This document shows positions 53,992 to 63,451 of a stretch of DNA of 64,000 nt, piece after piece. Each line of letters begins with the position of its first letter. The stretch's first letter is position 1. Source of the stretch: Craspedostauros australis (lineage: Eukaryota; Bacillariophyta; Bacillariophyceae; Mastogloiales; Achnanthaceae); contig JAMXDE010000036.1 of NCBI GenBank assembly GCA_026770025.1, positions 124,001-188,000 on the forward strand, read 5' to 3'. A program made the translations under genes and the position numbers. The notes beneath the pieces are model-generated. The model was not told the origin of the DNA. It worked only from the letters and a program-made list of their open reading frames with translations, and made no database searches.

Positions 53992-56900
53992 TCACAAAAT
54001 TTCTGTCCCATCATCCAACACAGCCTCACTTTCTGTGTTCGCCTTCATCGTATGCGCATCACACCACATCTGATGGTCCAGTTCCTCCTCCTCTCTCCGC
54101 AACTCTTCTTCTCTTCGTTCCTCCTCTGTTGCAGCTGGCGCATTGTGGGTCGCCACGATTGCAGATGCTGTTGCTGTGCTTGTTGGGTTGGTGTTGGTGT
54201 TGGTGTTGGTTTCCGCCTTGAGAGCGGCCTGCTTCTTGTCCTTGCGTTGTTTGGCGTTGTACGCTGCAAACAACGAGGCTTTGACACGCATGGGATTTGC
54301 ATGCAGTTGTACGTACCAGTCCGTTTTGGTTTTTTCGTCCTTCATCAGTTTCTCGTGTGCTTCGTGTTCGGACGGTCTGTTCTTCGGGTCCTTCGCGGAC
54401 GCTGCGCAGATGTCCTTCAATTTGTCCGCGATGTAGTCTGGTAGTTTGGCGTTGGTCCGTGTTGTTTTGCTCGCCCAGCCTGGCACTGCGAGTGGTGGGT
54501 GTTCGGTTTCCGCGGTCTGGTCTTGTAGTGCTGTGGTGTGATCGGATGGTAGATGTTGTTGTCCGTCTTGGAGGGCTTTGCCGATCGCGAACGCCTTGCT
54601 CTCTGTCGCTGTGCGCCCGAATTTTCGCGTTTTGTCCGTCTTCCTGGACGATTCGGACGTGATCGGCAGCTTGTCGGACGTGTGCGAATCGGCAGGGAGG
54701 ACACCCAACTTGTTGATGATCCACTCTTCCCATTCAGCGCTCTTGACCACAACGTCTTCCGTGATGCCAGACGCAGCCACCAACCGCGCCTGGTCATCGT
54801 CGTACTTCACCTCGTGAGTCATACGTACCTGTTGTCCAGATGCGCGGAATCGTCTTTTTGGTGCGCCCGGTAACGTCGTGATGTTGCCTTCAAGGGTCTC
54901 TGCGTTGGCCAGTACCGTGGTGGTACCCACGATGTTACCGGCAACCAGTGCCTCGAAGAGTTGCAGCGGGGTCTTGATGTCGTGTCCACTTTGAACGTAT
55001 TTTCGCAGCACACGGGTGATGTACGCGAAGTGGGTGTCCAGCATGCTCTTACCGGTTTGGGCCTCCGTGTAGATCCACGCGATGATTTTGGCCGCATTTC
55101 GTGTCGCAAGGTTCTTGTTGAGTTTGGACGTGATGAGCGCGATGTGCTCGTGACTGGCGAAGCAACACGCGTTATCGCTCTGTAGGATGATTTCAGTCAC
55201 GGATGGGAGAATGTCTTTGACCTTTTTTTGCACGATCTCAAGTAGTCCACCAACTTGAAGTGTGTCTTGCGTCGGTCTTCCATCGACCACAATGTCGATG
55301 AACCGATAAGTAAAAATGTCATTGCGACACGTGATGACCATTGCCCCCAACAGTGACATCCCCTTCTTCCCCCAATATTCTTGTTGGGCTTCGCCTTGGC
55401 CTGTTGGTAGAATTTTTTGCTTATGGTCAAGTACCACATAGGCTCTTTCAGGCTTGTTGTTGAGTTCGGATTGATAAAAGGCGATTTGTCTGAATTGAAC
55501 TTTGGCACGCACTTTGTGAGCCATGTAGTTAACAATTTCGTTGGCGAATCCCGGCGCCGCCGCAAGCATTGACTCCAATTCGTCTTTGTGTTCCGTGAGT
55601 TCGTTGTCCTTAAGCATTGTGACAAAAGGAACAAAACGATCATCCACAAATCGCATTGCTGCGCCACAACGGTTGCATACTTTACGTGGTTGTTCGCTTG
55701 CGGTGGTCACAGGAATGTCATTTGTGATGATTGGAATGTCGTTTGTGATGGTGGTGGTCTTCTTCCGCTTGTGCTTGTTGGTGCGTGGTTTTCGTTGATT
55801 GGTTGATGTGGATGTTGCCTTCTTCTTCTCCTTTTTGGTGGTGAGAGCGAACGTGGCCGAGTGCATTGGGTCATCACACTCATGCTGCAAGTGAGACGCC
55901 GTGAATTCCCATTTGAGGAAGACAACAAGCAGCTCAAGCGCATGCAAGAGGGACTTTGCCGTGCACACATGTGACAAGATGACGTCATCCGGCTCGTCAT
56001 TGGCATCAACAGTATCATCGTTTTTCTCCTCCCCATCCGCTTCATACTTAGCCTCCAGCAGCTCGACTAGGCGCGAAATTGCCTGTTTGAGTTTCTCCGT
56101 GGCCATCCAGAAGTAACTCTCAAAGGAAGAAAGTCCCGTCTTGATCTTGCTTTTGCGTGTGAGGAGGTTAGTAATGATGGTGAACGCCGGCCTTCCCACT
56201 GGGTTGTTTGTAGTGGACGAGTACATGCCGAATAATTCTCGGATGGTCGTGCCGCCTCGATCGAACACTGGGACATTTTCGAATTGAACCCCGCCATACT
56301 GTACCATGTGACTCAACCCTGCCTTGTATGTAGTAGTGGTCATGAGGAAGGACACCACACCAGAGAGATCACAGGCACGCACGCGATACTGGAGAACTCG
56401 CGATGGGATGACTTCGCCGTGGCTCAAGATGTCATAGTAACCGCGCAAGGTGCAGGCCTGGCTCTGCGTGATGATGTCGCGTTTGGAAAGCATGCGCGCC
56501 TTCTGTTCCTCCGACAGTCCATGTGCGTGCTTGCTCAAGATAGCAGTGCATTGTGCATGTGGTGCAGACATGGCCAAAGCAGCTCTCACTGTGTGGGATG
56601 TTGTAGTTTGTCCGAGCAAGCAGAGGGTGTACAGGTTAGATGCCAACATTGTCGGAGGAAGCTCCACATTGCCGCGTACGTATGAAGCCACCTGTTCCAT
56701 CTGACAAGTTGGCACCTCCTCTTCTGGAAGCAGGACAGTCCAAAGTGCAGATGATACGACACTCCACATCTGTTTCACAGAGCTCCAGATGGTCCGATCG
56801 TGTTGGCCTGTGAGAACGAATCCTGTTGTTGGCATTTGCTGGAGGATTTTAGGATCTAGGTTAGATCGAAGCGCTACCATGATACGACCGATCGCATCAC

Positions 56901-57510
56901 GCCTCCAGTTTCCCGCCTCTTCCGGGTCGTACCCGAACTGGCCTCCTCTCCTGTTCCTGCTGGCGCGTGTTCGTTGCTCCTTGCCGCTGTCGTCGTACGT
57001 GCTGTCGCTATCGCCAGAGGCATCTGCGTAGCCCCCAGCAACAACAGCGTTGCAGCGACGAGGGAGCCTCGCTGGTGGGGTAGGCGCGACAGGTGGTGCA
57101 ACGTCAGGCGCAGCAGGGGGTGGCGCGTTCACGATAACGCTCACCGAAGTCCCATCGCCGACACCTCGTCCCTCCGAACGCACCCTGACGTTGGAGTCGT
57201 CGAAGACGCCTCCGTTGTTGTCAAGGATGTGTACGAACACGTGCAGCTCGCGAGCGTGCGCATGCTTACCGTTCGGGACGAGGCCGCCATCCGCTGCATG
57301 CATTGGCTTCACATCGATCACTTGCGTGATGGTGGTTGGCTTTCTCAACGCAGCGGATGGCTTGTCAGGCAACAGTTGCTCTGCAGTCGGCAGCAGGAAC
57401 CCCTTGGAGTCGAATGGAGGAGCAGATACAGGGTAAGCAGAACACGGCTTCTTACGAGGAGAGGGGTTGCCGTCCTTGGAGAGGGCCTTGGCAGCAGCAG
57501 AGGGAAACAT
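53992..57510 (-). CDS. large transposase-like protein, probable DDE/D core (1,172 aa)
   Basis: Single frame from the ATG at 57510. Residues 1-190 are low-complexity (Pro/Ala-rich, then acidic), and a mostly helical region extends to about 600. A CNRCG pair (Cys612, Cys615) suggests a zinc site. The segment from about 685 to 870 looks like an RNase H-fold nuclease: strand YVVLDHKQK (Asp695), KKGMSLLGAM, a strand pair with FIDIVVDG, then IILQSDNACC (Asp779) and WIYTEAQTGKSMLDTHFA (Glu816, Asp825). The order strand-Asp, Asp-Asn, helix with acid fits a DDE/D transposase. Similar HTE-Q-GKS-DAHF blocks occur in uncharacterised multicopy proteins of oomycetes and algae, from memory. The C-terminal 300 residues are charged and low-complexity. 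The gene fills the 6-kb element and has no visible break. I infer that it mobilises the element. Confidence 0.75.
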   Translation of the reverse strand: MFPSAAAKALSKDGNPSPRKKPCSAYPVSAPPFDSKGFLLPTAEQLLPDKPSAALRKPTTITQVIDVKPMHAADGGLVPNGKHAHARELHVFVHILDNNGGVFDDSNVRVRSEGRGVGDGTSVSVIVNAPPPAAPDVAPPVAPTPPARLPRRCNAVVAGGYADASGDSDSTYDDSGKEQRTRASRNRRGGQFGYDPEEAGNWRRDAIGRIMVALRSNLDPKILQQMPTTGFVLTGQHDRTIWSSVKQMWSVVSSALWTVLLPEEEVPTCQMEQVASYVRGNVELPPTMLASNLYTLCLLGQTTTSHTVRAALAMSAPHAQCTAILSKHAHGLSEEQKARMLSKRDIITQSQACTLRGYYDILSHGEVIPSRVLQYRVRACDLSGVVSFLMTTTTYKAGLSHMVQYGGVQFENVPVFDRGGTTIRELFGMYSSTTNNPVGRPAFTIITNLLTRKSKIKTGLSSFESYFWMATEKLKQAISRLVELLEAKYEADGEEKNDDTVDANDEPDDVILSHVCTAKSLLHALELLVVFLKWEFTASHLQHECDDPMHSATFALTTKKEKKKATSTSTNQRKPRTNKHKRKKTTTITNDIPIITNDIPVTTASEQPRKVCNRCGAAMRFVDDRFVPFVTMLKDNELTEHKDELESMLAAAPGFANEIVNYMAHKVRAKVQFRQIAFYQSELNNKPERAYVVLDHKQKILPTGQGEAQQEYWGKKGMSLLGAMVITCRNDIFTYRFIDIVVDGRPTQDTLQVGGLLEIVQKKVKDILPSVTEIILQSDNACCFASHEHIALITSKLNKNLATRNAAKIIAWIYTEAQTGKSMLDTHFAYITRVLRKYVQSGHDIKTPLQLFEALVAGNIVGTTTVLANAETLEGNITTLPGAPKRRFRASGQQVRMTHEVKYDDDQARLVAASGITEDVVVKSAEWEEWIINKLGVLPADSHTSDKLPITSESSRKTDKTRKFGRTATESKAFAIGKALQDGQQHLPSDHTTALQDQTAETEHPPLAVPGWASKTTRTNAKLPDYIADKLKDICAASAKDPKNRPSEHEAHEKLMKDEKTKTDWYVQLHANPMRVKASLFAAYNAKQRKDKKQAALKAETNTNTNTNPTSTATASAIVATHNAPAATEEERREEELRREEEELDHQMWCDAHTMKANTESEAVLDDGTEIL

Positions 57511-57643
57511 GGTGGGATTGTTGGTGGAGAGTAGTGTTGTTTGCTAGGTGGATGTGATGGTGTGCACTGGTCTGAGACGAAGTGAGCAAGGAGGGCATAG
57601 GATGAAGGCCGATCATTCAGGAACAGCAACAACAACAACAACA

Positions 57644-57688
<45 letters not shown>

Positions 57689-58057
57689 GCTACTGCCACT
57701 ACTACTGCCACTACTACTCTGACAAGAACGGGCATGGAGCGAAAGGGCGAGTGTGCAGGGCATTGGCGAGGAAAGTTGTGAATGGAGCCAAAGTGTGGCG
57801 CAAATTTGTGAAATGATGGCGATGATGTGTTTTGTGTGATGTGTTTTGTGTCATGTGTTTTGTGACGAGCAGAATGTGGAATCATGCGCCACATGCTAAC
57901 GTGTAATTAACGCGTACCAAACGACTGACACCTTCGGAAGCAAATCCGTGACTGATCACCTCACGATAAATACATGGGAACATCATAGAACCTTCGGCGA
58001 AAAACAACGGGTTTTGTGCTGTTGGATCCACGCGACTAGAATGAACATATAGATCGA
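57511..58057. other. 5' region of transposase gene within the element
   Basis: Non-coding; it holds the presumed promoter. A trinucleotide run lies at 57620-57720 and TGTTTTGTG-type direct repeats at 57828-57865. Confidence 0.5.
57620..57720. repeat. AAC/ACT trinucleotide microsatellite
   Basis: (AAC)n followed by a long (TAC)n run and interrupted (TGC/CAC/TAC) units. It produces poly-Thr and poly-Val false frames on the two strands. Confidence 0.9.
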
Positions 58058-58213
58058 TCCATAAAACTTAAAACAGGATATACATCAAAAATCGATTGGT
58101 TAATTATTTATAATTAGATTATAAGGATTACTAATATGTGCTTGGTTTGGATATCGCAGATGAAAAGTTAGAATGTCCATTTCAAACGATTGGTCGACTC
58201 ACTGATCAGGCTC
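58058..58213 (-). repeat. right terminal inverted repeat (156 bp)
   Basis: Inverted counterpart of 52142-52297, gapless. The outer 35 bp (58179-58213) have one mismatch. Confidence 0.9.
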
Positions 58214-58217
58214 ATAG
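58214..58217. repeat. target-site duplication, right copy (ATAG)
   Basis: ATAG immediately outside the right TIR. Its last two bases overlap the AGT duplication of the next element. Confidence 0.75.
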
Positions 58218-58218
58218 T

Positions 58219-58249
58219 GGAGGTGTTTGCGTGGCTCATAATTTCATAA
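58219..58249 (+). repeat. left TIR of 2-kb element
   Basis: 31 bp, identical to the reverse complement of 60195-60225. Confidence 0.85.
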
Positions 58250-58366
58250 TATCGGCTTCTAAGCCAATCAGATCACTCCATTATGAACACAAGATACCTT
58301 CCGAACAGGGGGTGACCAGGACCGAAACGAGCGTATAACGTCAATCAAAAAAATTATGAAATCCTG

Positions 58367-58412
58367 GAGTTGAGTTATGAACGCCCCAAAAAGAGCGTTC
58401 ATAACTCAACTC
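58367..58412. repeat. perfect hairpin, 18-bp arms, 10-base loop
   Basis: Arms 58367-58384 (GAGTTGAGTTATGAACGC) and 58395-58412 are exact reverse complements. It lies about 150 bp inside the left end of the 2-kb element. Confidence 0.9.
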
Positions 58413-58859
58413 TCACTTTTCATCCGGGTCTCGTCTCGTGCCTTCCTCTCAAATCGCTGCTCCAACGGCAATTTGGGAGTTTTTTGTGATTTCCTCCCTC
58501 ACATGCGTTGGCATCAGTTTTCACAACCTCTGTTGTGCATGTATCGTCGTGCTACCCTCTACTTCCTCCCTTGTTTCTACCATCGACATGTGTCATTTGT
58601 CCATCTCCTTTGATGCACGCTGTGCCCTTCTGTCATATAGCTTGTTCCAAGAATTTTAGTATGATTAGCGTTTCCTTTTATAGTATTGGCATCTGCTTTA
58701 TCATAATGGATTGTTCCTCTTTCCTCCAATGCCGCCACAAGGTAGCCACCTCTACCATCCTCATCACTATCGCTGAGCAACTCATGACACGTGCGACCGC
58801 CCACCACTCCTTCTCCAGTTGCCCAGCTTCTGTGCACAGCGCTCGTCCGCGTTTCCACA

Positions 58860-59365
58860 GGTGGCATCCCCCTTCCAACATCCGTGATTCGCCCACCAAA
58901 CATATTCAGCTACAGCACGCAGCAGTAGGATGGACGGCCATAGTATGGGGCAGATGGGCCTCCCTTTGGCGTGAGCATGCGCCTCCCATGGGCCAGCAAG
59001 CGCACCGATGAGCACTCTGCCTTCTATGTGACTGGCAGGCCAGTGTTACTAATCTACTCTGGCACACAGCCCTGGAGCAATGGCAAGATCGCAAATCAGC
59101 AAAGGCGGAGCAGATGGCTGATGACATGATTGTGCTCCTCCAGGAACAGGCCCTGCAGCTCCAAGCACTACCGCCTGCGGACATCCCAGCAGTGCTCCGA
59201 ACCCTTTGGGAGCGGCCTCCCCCTTCACATCAAACGGTGGCACTGTCTGACTGGACCCAAGCTATGAGATCAGGCCTCGGAGACGCCGCCCCCCAAGCTC
59301 CGAAAGTGCTCGTCAATTGGATGCTCCAGTTGCATTGGCGAAAGGACGCTGACCCCAGCTCGTGA
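58860..59365 (+). pseudogene. LINE ORF2 C-terminal remnant
   Basis: The plus strand reads AVGWTAIVWGRWASLW, a stop, then LWHTALEQWQDRKSAKAEQ and on to a stop at 59363-59365. The spacing GW...GR.S..W...LW....WQ.R is like the Trp-rich tails that follow RNase H in protist LINE ORF2 proteins. There are no RT or RNase H parts nearby. It appears to be a captured fragment inside the 2-kb element. Confidence 0.35.
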
Positions 59366-60194
59366 TCGAACCACCTGTCTGCAACGGCAGCCAACAGTCT
59401 CACAATATCACCTTGCACACACTAGCCATCACTCGGCTCCACTCCGTTCCCGCAGCGTGCTATCACGTTGAATAAACGAGGTGGAATCAAAGCACCGTCG
59501 GCGCATGACTTAACAGTTATAACCATTGTGATATAAAAATGAGTTAATTATGGCACAGCAGCATCTTCTCATGTTTGCTGTCGCTGACTACCTCCACAGC
59601 GGCTTGCCTACTGCTTTGCACAGAGGCCACTACTAGAGGTTGGAATTTCTCTTGTGACACTAGTACCTTCTGGCAAGCATTCTCAAACATGGTGATGCTA
59701 TGGAGTTCTACAACTTCGTTGGCATCGCCAGAGAGTCCTTCATCCAACTCGCTGCCATCTTGAAGCCATCCATCAAGGCTCTTCCTGTCAATCAATGATC
59801 TGTGACCCTGTGTCAATGCAATCTGGCACGTCGCAGATACACGCATATTGATGTGGCTGCAATTGTCTTGAAGTATCTCCAACGCATCCGCACTATGCAT
59901 ATTCAGGACGAAGACCAATAATGCATGGAAGATGCAATGCATAGACAATCAAAAGCCACCCTGGCGCATGGGGCACACCAGCAAGTCGGAAGCATATGAA
60001 GGAACATCCGAAGCAGTTAGGCAAGCATATCAAGAATTGGAGGCTGTACAACCGTAAAGAGCACGATTGCGCAAAAAGAGCAAGATCCAGATCGAAACGT
60101 GGACGGTATGCACGACTCATATCGATCCATTGAGTCGATATGGTTAACGGGACTAGGACCGTGACTCGGGATAGGGGCGCGCCAGCCTCGCCAG

Positions 60195-60225
60195 TTATGA
60201 AATTATGAGCCACGCAAACACCTCC
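60195..60225 (-). repeat. right TIR of 2-kb element
   Basis: 31 bp, identical to the reverse complement of 58219-58249, followed by AGT. Confidence 0.85.
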
Positions 60226-60522
60226 AGTACCCTCCCATGGCGAACGCGGCGATGCACAACAAAAACAGAAGGCAACGCAACATGGAAGGGCGCGGGAAGC
60301 CATCACCTGGTTATGGCGTTGCCAATTTGGCGCCATGGCCACTTCCATGATTGCGACATCAAGGCAGCAACTTTGCTATTGGTGTTTGGTCCTGATTGTG
60401 CAAGTAACCGCACCACACTCACATTCCTCCTCCTCTGCACGCACGCAGAGTGCCCGTACGCAGAGTGAGATTGTTAGACCAGTCGTACGCCACAAGCAAC
60501 GTGACGAGTATTGTCAGGAAGG
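60226..60522. other. intergenic, 5' region of channel gene
   Basis: No separate gene supported; presumed promoter and 5' UTR of the channel gene. Confidence 0.5.
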
Positions 60523-63108
60523 ATGGCGAACATGGCAAGCAGCAACGGCTTGGGCGGTGGCGGCGACGATGTCGTTCTCTTCAAGAGAAGCGATGCAGAC
60601 GCAGATGCTCGTTCATCGCAATCAATGCCAGCTCGTCATGGAAAGCGCGGTCATTATGGTGCCCATGCAAGCGCAAGTGCAAGTGTAAACACCAATGACA
60701 ATGACAATGACAACACACGGCGCCATACGGGCAGTATCACCAGCAACACTAGGAGCAACAGCAGCACTCACGAGCACAAGCGAAACACCGCCAAACACTC
60801 CAGCCAATCGAAGCATCCGAGGCATTCCTGGCAATCCCAGCGCTACGCAAACAGCCAGAGGACTAGATTGGCGCCGAATGGAGGTCTGCGAAGGAGTCTG
60901 GCCACAGGGATTGCGGATCCAGCATCTCTGCAGCTCAGCGTCGAGCTCAGTCCAGACCGCTTCGATTCGCCGTTATCATCTCCGCGATCGGCGCCAGGAT
61001 CGCCACCACGCATGTCACCTCTGTCCAAGCAATGGCCATTGGATGTTCCCACCTCGGACCGTCTCCACGCCACTCTCAACGGCAGTCACACCAACGGCAG
61101 TCACACCAACGGCAGTCACGACGGCTATAGGAATGACAGAAGGAATAGCAGTGCCTGGGGTGGCAGCAGAGATGGCAGCCATGGCGACAGCAGGAGCAGC
61201 GGAAAGGGCCGTCGCATGCATACTGGTACTGGCAACGTGGGCGGAAGAAGCCATATGATCAAAAGAAGATCAAAGGCAAAGAACAAAAGCCAGCCGGTTC
61301 TCAACCAGATCTTCTCCTCATCCTCCAGGAACATTGTCATGAAAACGCGAGTCAAGAGATCAGCACCAAGATCAGCCGCGGCGCCAACGACGGTCCCACC
61401 ATCCACATCACCAAGATCCGCATCAAGATCCACACCAATACAAGCAACCAAAGCGACGAGGGGAAGTGACTCTGAGTCCGCAACTGACCAAGATCATGGC
61501 GTGGGCGCCCCGGCGACTCGCAAATCGTTGCTCTACGCCATGCTCAGTCCCAAATCGAAGACCTGGCCAGCCATGTGGTTCCGACGCATCATCACCACCA
61601 TCATCGTCCTGGACTTCGTCGCCTTCATCGCCCTCACAGAGCCGTCCATACAGGAGAATGACATACCCTACTTTCGCGCCACGGAGTCCATCATATCGAC
61701 CATCTTCTTTTGGGAGTACATGGCCCGGCTCTACACCATCACGGAGCATAAGAATCACGCCCACCCCATCGTGGGCAGGCTGCGTTACATCTTCTCTCCA
61801 TCGGCCATCCTGGATGCCTGCGCCACCTTCTCCTTCTTCCTGGAGGAACTCACGGGCATGGAGATGCCGCGCCTCACCTACCTACGAATCTTCAGGCTCG
61901 TCCGTATCCTCAAGACCAACGGCATGATGCAGGCCATCGATGCTGTGTGGCGTGTCATGTACTACAACCGCCAGATCCTCTACGTCGCGGTCTTCGTCTG
62001 CTTCTTCCTGGTCCTCTTCACCTCCTTTCTTCTCTATGTCTTTCGACCGCGGCAGCCATACGCAGAACTCGAAGGTATGTCCTTCTCCGCTGTGCTTGTG
62101 TCAAGTATTATACTCGGTATGAGTACCAGTGCTCTGACACGAGAATATTGATACTTGCGTGCGTGCATGGTTGGAATGTGATGGTGGTGGAGGGCATCGT
62201 ACGAGTACTGGTATGGTGGCAGAATACTCGTACTACGAGTTTACTGGTACTCTGCTCTACTCTACTCTATCACATGCTATCCTCGCACTTTTCTGCAGTG
62301 CTTTCGCCTGAGTTCCATCTCACGTTGTCTCTGTCTTGTCGCCCTGCCGATCCGTACCTGCCGGATTATCACACTGACAACCACAACCACATACAACACA
62401 CCACAAATCAATACAACAACAACGCCGCCGCCAACCACGCCGACGACGGCCGTGACAGAGTTCCAGTCCATCCTTTCCACCATGTACCTGGCAACGCTCA
62501 TGTTGACAGGACAAGGCGGGCCAGAGGTGGATCTGCCATGGTACACCAAATTCGTTCTCCTCGTCACCAGCGTCTTCTCCATAGGAATGTTCGCCGTTCC
62601 TGCCTCTATGCTCACCTGGGGATTCGAAGCGGAAGCTGCGCGCTGTGCCAAACGGGCGCGGCAGCTATCCAAGCGTCAGAGTCGTGGGGAGTACATCTCC
62701 GATGATGATTACTCGACGGATGAAGAGTATCAAAAGATCATCGCAGGAGAAGAGAGCGATGACAGCAGCGATAGCGATAGCCACATCCACATACCGCGCA
62801 GCAACTACAGCAACGATGCCTCGGTTCAAGACCAAAAGCACATCGCAGAGGAGATGAGGCGCCTGCTGGAACGATTCAGGTTGGCTGACAAAGATGGATC
62901 GGGAAGCATCTCCATGCAAGAATACTTGGCACTTGCCAGAATGTCCAGCGTCGCGTCCATGAATCCCCTCATGGTCACCTCCAGGCAGGAATCCATCGAG
63001 CGACGCTTGGATCAGCTAGAGGCCAAGCTGGACAAGATGGGGTCGCTCCTGGAGAAGCTTGTTGGTCACATGGTCACGGAGAATGCGTCCAAGGTCAAGG
63101 ACACGTAG
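60523..63108 (+). CDS. voltage-gated cation channel with EF-hand (two exons)
   Basis: Exon 1 is 60523-62074 and exon 2 is 62459-63108, joined in phase 1 across a 384-nt GTATGT...GACAG intron, giving 733 residues. A long Ser/Arg/Gly/His-rich cytoplasmic N-terminus (about 350 residues) precedes six membrane segments: S1 from about residue 354 and S4 at about 450 with regularly spaced Arg (LTYLRIFRLVRILK). S5 (YVAVFVCFFLVLFTSFLLYVF) lies near the exon end. Exon 2 supplies the pore and S6 (FSIGMFAVPASMLTWGFEAE). The pore reads LMLTGQGGP (533-539) where potassium channels have TVGYGD. The C-terminus has an acidic stretch, one canonical EF-hand loop (DKDGSGSISMQE, 661-672) and a coiled coil. It is a plasma or internal membrane channel, probably Ca2+-modulated; ion selectivity is open. 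Confidence 0.85.
62075..62458 (+). other. channel-gene intron
   Basis: Donor GTATGT, acceptor GACAG, phase 1. The splice joins YAELE to EFQSILSTMY. The acceptor-side sequence is not strongly pyrimidine-rich, so a nearby alternative AG is possible. Confidence 0.75.
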
Positions 63109-63451
63109 AACAGAGCAGAGTGGAGTTGCGGCATTGAAGTGGGAGAGTCAAGGCAACCGGATAGCCAACTATGAGTTGGCAGGGTGGGGAATGAAGCATG
63201 GCTATTTGGAATGGGGAGATTTGAAAGTGTACCATGGCTCGTACCCACGTACTGGCAGTCGCAGTGCTCGCTGGGGGGAACATAACCGAAACGCACACAC
63301 AGACACACAAGCGTATGTATGTTGGAACACTCGTTGGAGTACTAGTATCGTGCGCAAGTCGAGAACTCGTTGAGCACGCGCACAGTTGTATAACATAATA
63401 CATCCGAGTACATCATTACCATTGTCTTCAAACGGGAATATTCGCTTGGTG
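63109..63451. other. intergenic, convergent 3' ends
   Basis: Between the channel stop and the UPF2 stop. Nothing gene-like. Confidence 0.5.

Larger units (their letters stand above)
52142..58213 (-). mobile_element. 6,072-bp DNA transposon with 156-bp TIRs and 4-bp TSD
   Basis: The ends at 52142 and 58213 are inverted copies of each other for 156 bp without any gap; I count about 123 of 156 matching positions. The outer 35 bp differ at one base only and begin GAGCCYGATCAGTGAGTCGA. ATAG directly flanks both ends (52138-52141 and 58214-58217), as expected for a 4-bp target duplication. Inside are one long minus-strand gene (1,172 codons) with a probable DDE/D core and a convergent plus-strand frame. 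I cannot assign it to a named superfamily. Confidence 0.85.
58219..60225. mobile_element. 2,007-bp element with perfect 31-bp TIRs
   Basis: 58219-58249 and 60195-60225 are exact inverted copies (31 of 31), starting GGAGGTGTTTGCGTGGCTCA. AGT flanks both ends (58216-58218 and 60226-60228), consistent with a 3-bp duplication. No intact transposase is present. The interior has a hairpin, a LINE-tail-like stretch and a short stretch (about 59703-59795, plus strand) reading EFYNFVGIARESFIQLAAIL that recalls the N-terminal helix of HARBI1-type transposases. It is probably non-autonomous. Confidence 0.75.

Noticed and set aside
57548..57894. Poly-Thr and poly-Val frames
   Set aside because: Translations of the AAC/ACT microsatellite.
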